NCBI GenBank assembly: GCA_964454545.1
Contig: CAYVTI010000054.1
Span: 1 to 12,740, forward strand
Source of the DNA: JABCZZ01 sp964454545
GTDB lineage: Bacteria > Pseudomonadota > Alphaproteobacteria > Rickettsiales > JABCZZ01
Reading direction: 5' to 3'
DNA length: 12,740 bases
Positions 12,384 through 12,740 of the stretch are shown one piece after another. Position 1 is the first letter of the stretch. Each line of letters starts with the position of its first letter. The position numbers were made by a program, and so were the translations under genes. Below the pieces are notes generated by a model, which was not told the origin of the DNA, searched no databases, and saw nothing but the letters and a program-made list of their open reading frames with translations.

Positions 12384-12740
12384 ATGCGTGGGAATGCATC
12401 AGGATCTATCACCCGTATTGTAGCCTTTTTATTAATCCTCTTGTTTCCCTTTTCTAGCTATTCATCAGATGATTTTGGCACGAAATTGAGAAATGCTGAT
12501 AAGAAATGTCATATATCTAAGAATGCAAAAAAAGGAAGGGTACTTAAAGTTGTGAATTGTATGGGAGAGAATGAACGTCTGGTCTGGGCTAAATTCTTCC
12601 CTCAATTTTTAGATATATATGATTGGTACTCCATATCACGAGAAGAAACTGCACGAAAATATGATGCGGGAGAACTCTCAGCTTCTAAATTTAAGACTGA
12701 AATTTCGAATAATGATACACTTTTACTTAATGCGATAGAT
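12384..12740 (+). CDS. Secreted hypothetical protein, 3' end beyond the window
   Basis: An open frame of 119 codons runs from the ATG at 12384 to the last base without a stop, so it is partial at the window edge. The N-terminus has a signal peptide: a polar start, then the core IVAFLLILLFPFSSYSS, with cleavage plausible before DDFG near residue 29. Two cysteines at 42 and 59 of the precursor could form a disulfide in the periplasm. The visible mature part is polar, ending with a probable helical region (REETARKYDAGELSASKF). No family is recognised. No ribosome binding sequence is seen; with an 18-bp gap from the Gln/Asn-rich gene, translation may be coupled. The base composition is AT-rich like its neighbour and unlike the 1179-11423 core, hinting at horizontal origin. 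Confidence 0.75.
   Translation, partial: MRGNASGSITRIVAFLLILLFPFSSYSSDDFGTKLRNADKKCHISKNAKKGRVLKVVNCMGENERLVWAKFFPQFLDIYDWYSISREETARKYDAGELSASKFKTEISNNDTLLLNAID

Overview
The window looks like a draft-assembly contig (a run of 10 N at 5869-5878) from an alphaproteobacterium. The nitronate monooxygenase, ETF:ubiquinone oxidoreductase and lipoamide dehydrogenase all read as alphaproteobacterial-type proteins. A nested palindromic repeat at 997-1155 resembles the dispersed repeats I associate with Rickettsiales-like and other deep-branching alphaproteobacterial genomes. The lineage is inferred from family resemblance by eye, not from a search.

Layout. (1) 1-960: a minus-strand gene for an unrecognised protein with a long Pro/Ala/Gln linker, in an AT-rich setting with duplicated 11-bp upstream sites. 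(2) 997-1155: a MITE-like element ending 23 bp before the next start codon. (3) 1179-5129: three plus-strand housekeeping or transport genes: ETF-QO, an EamA/DMT transporter and an NMO/FabK-type flavoprotein. (4) 5112-7479: a minus-strand pair, a Wzy-like polysaccharide polymerase with the scaffold gap inside it and an overlapping GT4 glycosyltransferase; this looks like a fragment of an exopolysaccharide or O-antigen locus. (5) 7659-9404: a 414-residue orphan membrane protein and a gamma-glutamylcyclotransferase-fold protein. (6) 9489-11520: lpdA, a small lipoprotein and tRNA-Glu(CUC). (7) 11521-12740: a more AT-rich, accessory-looking segment directly behind the tRNA. It holds a small Xre/Cro regulator on the minus strand, diverging from a Gln/Asn-rich secreted protein and a second secreted protein cut by the window edge.

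The most interesting part is region 7. The 87-residue regulator has the DRTYVSRLERG-type recognition segment of restriction-modification controller (C) proteins. Its upstream region carries a perfect 12-bp palindrome, GGACTATAGTCC. Read toward the regulator gene, this is followed by CGTG and a degraded second half, which is the layout of a C-protein operator (strong distal site, short spacer, weak proximal site). No restriction or methylase gene is visible, and the palindrome also covers the best -10 box of the divergent secreted-protein gene. The arrangement suggests a C-protein-like switch controlling a pair of exported proteins next to a tRNA.

Working together: ETF-QO feeds electrons from flavoprotein dehydrogenases to ubiquinone. 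LpdA serves the 2-oxoacid dehydrogenase or glycine cleavage complexes. The glycosyltransferase and polymerase act in surface polysaccharide synthesis. The remaining genes have only fold-level or no functional assignment.
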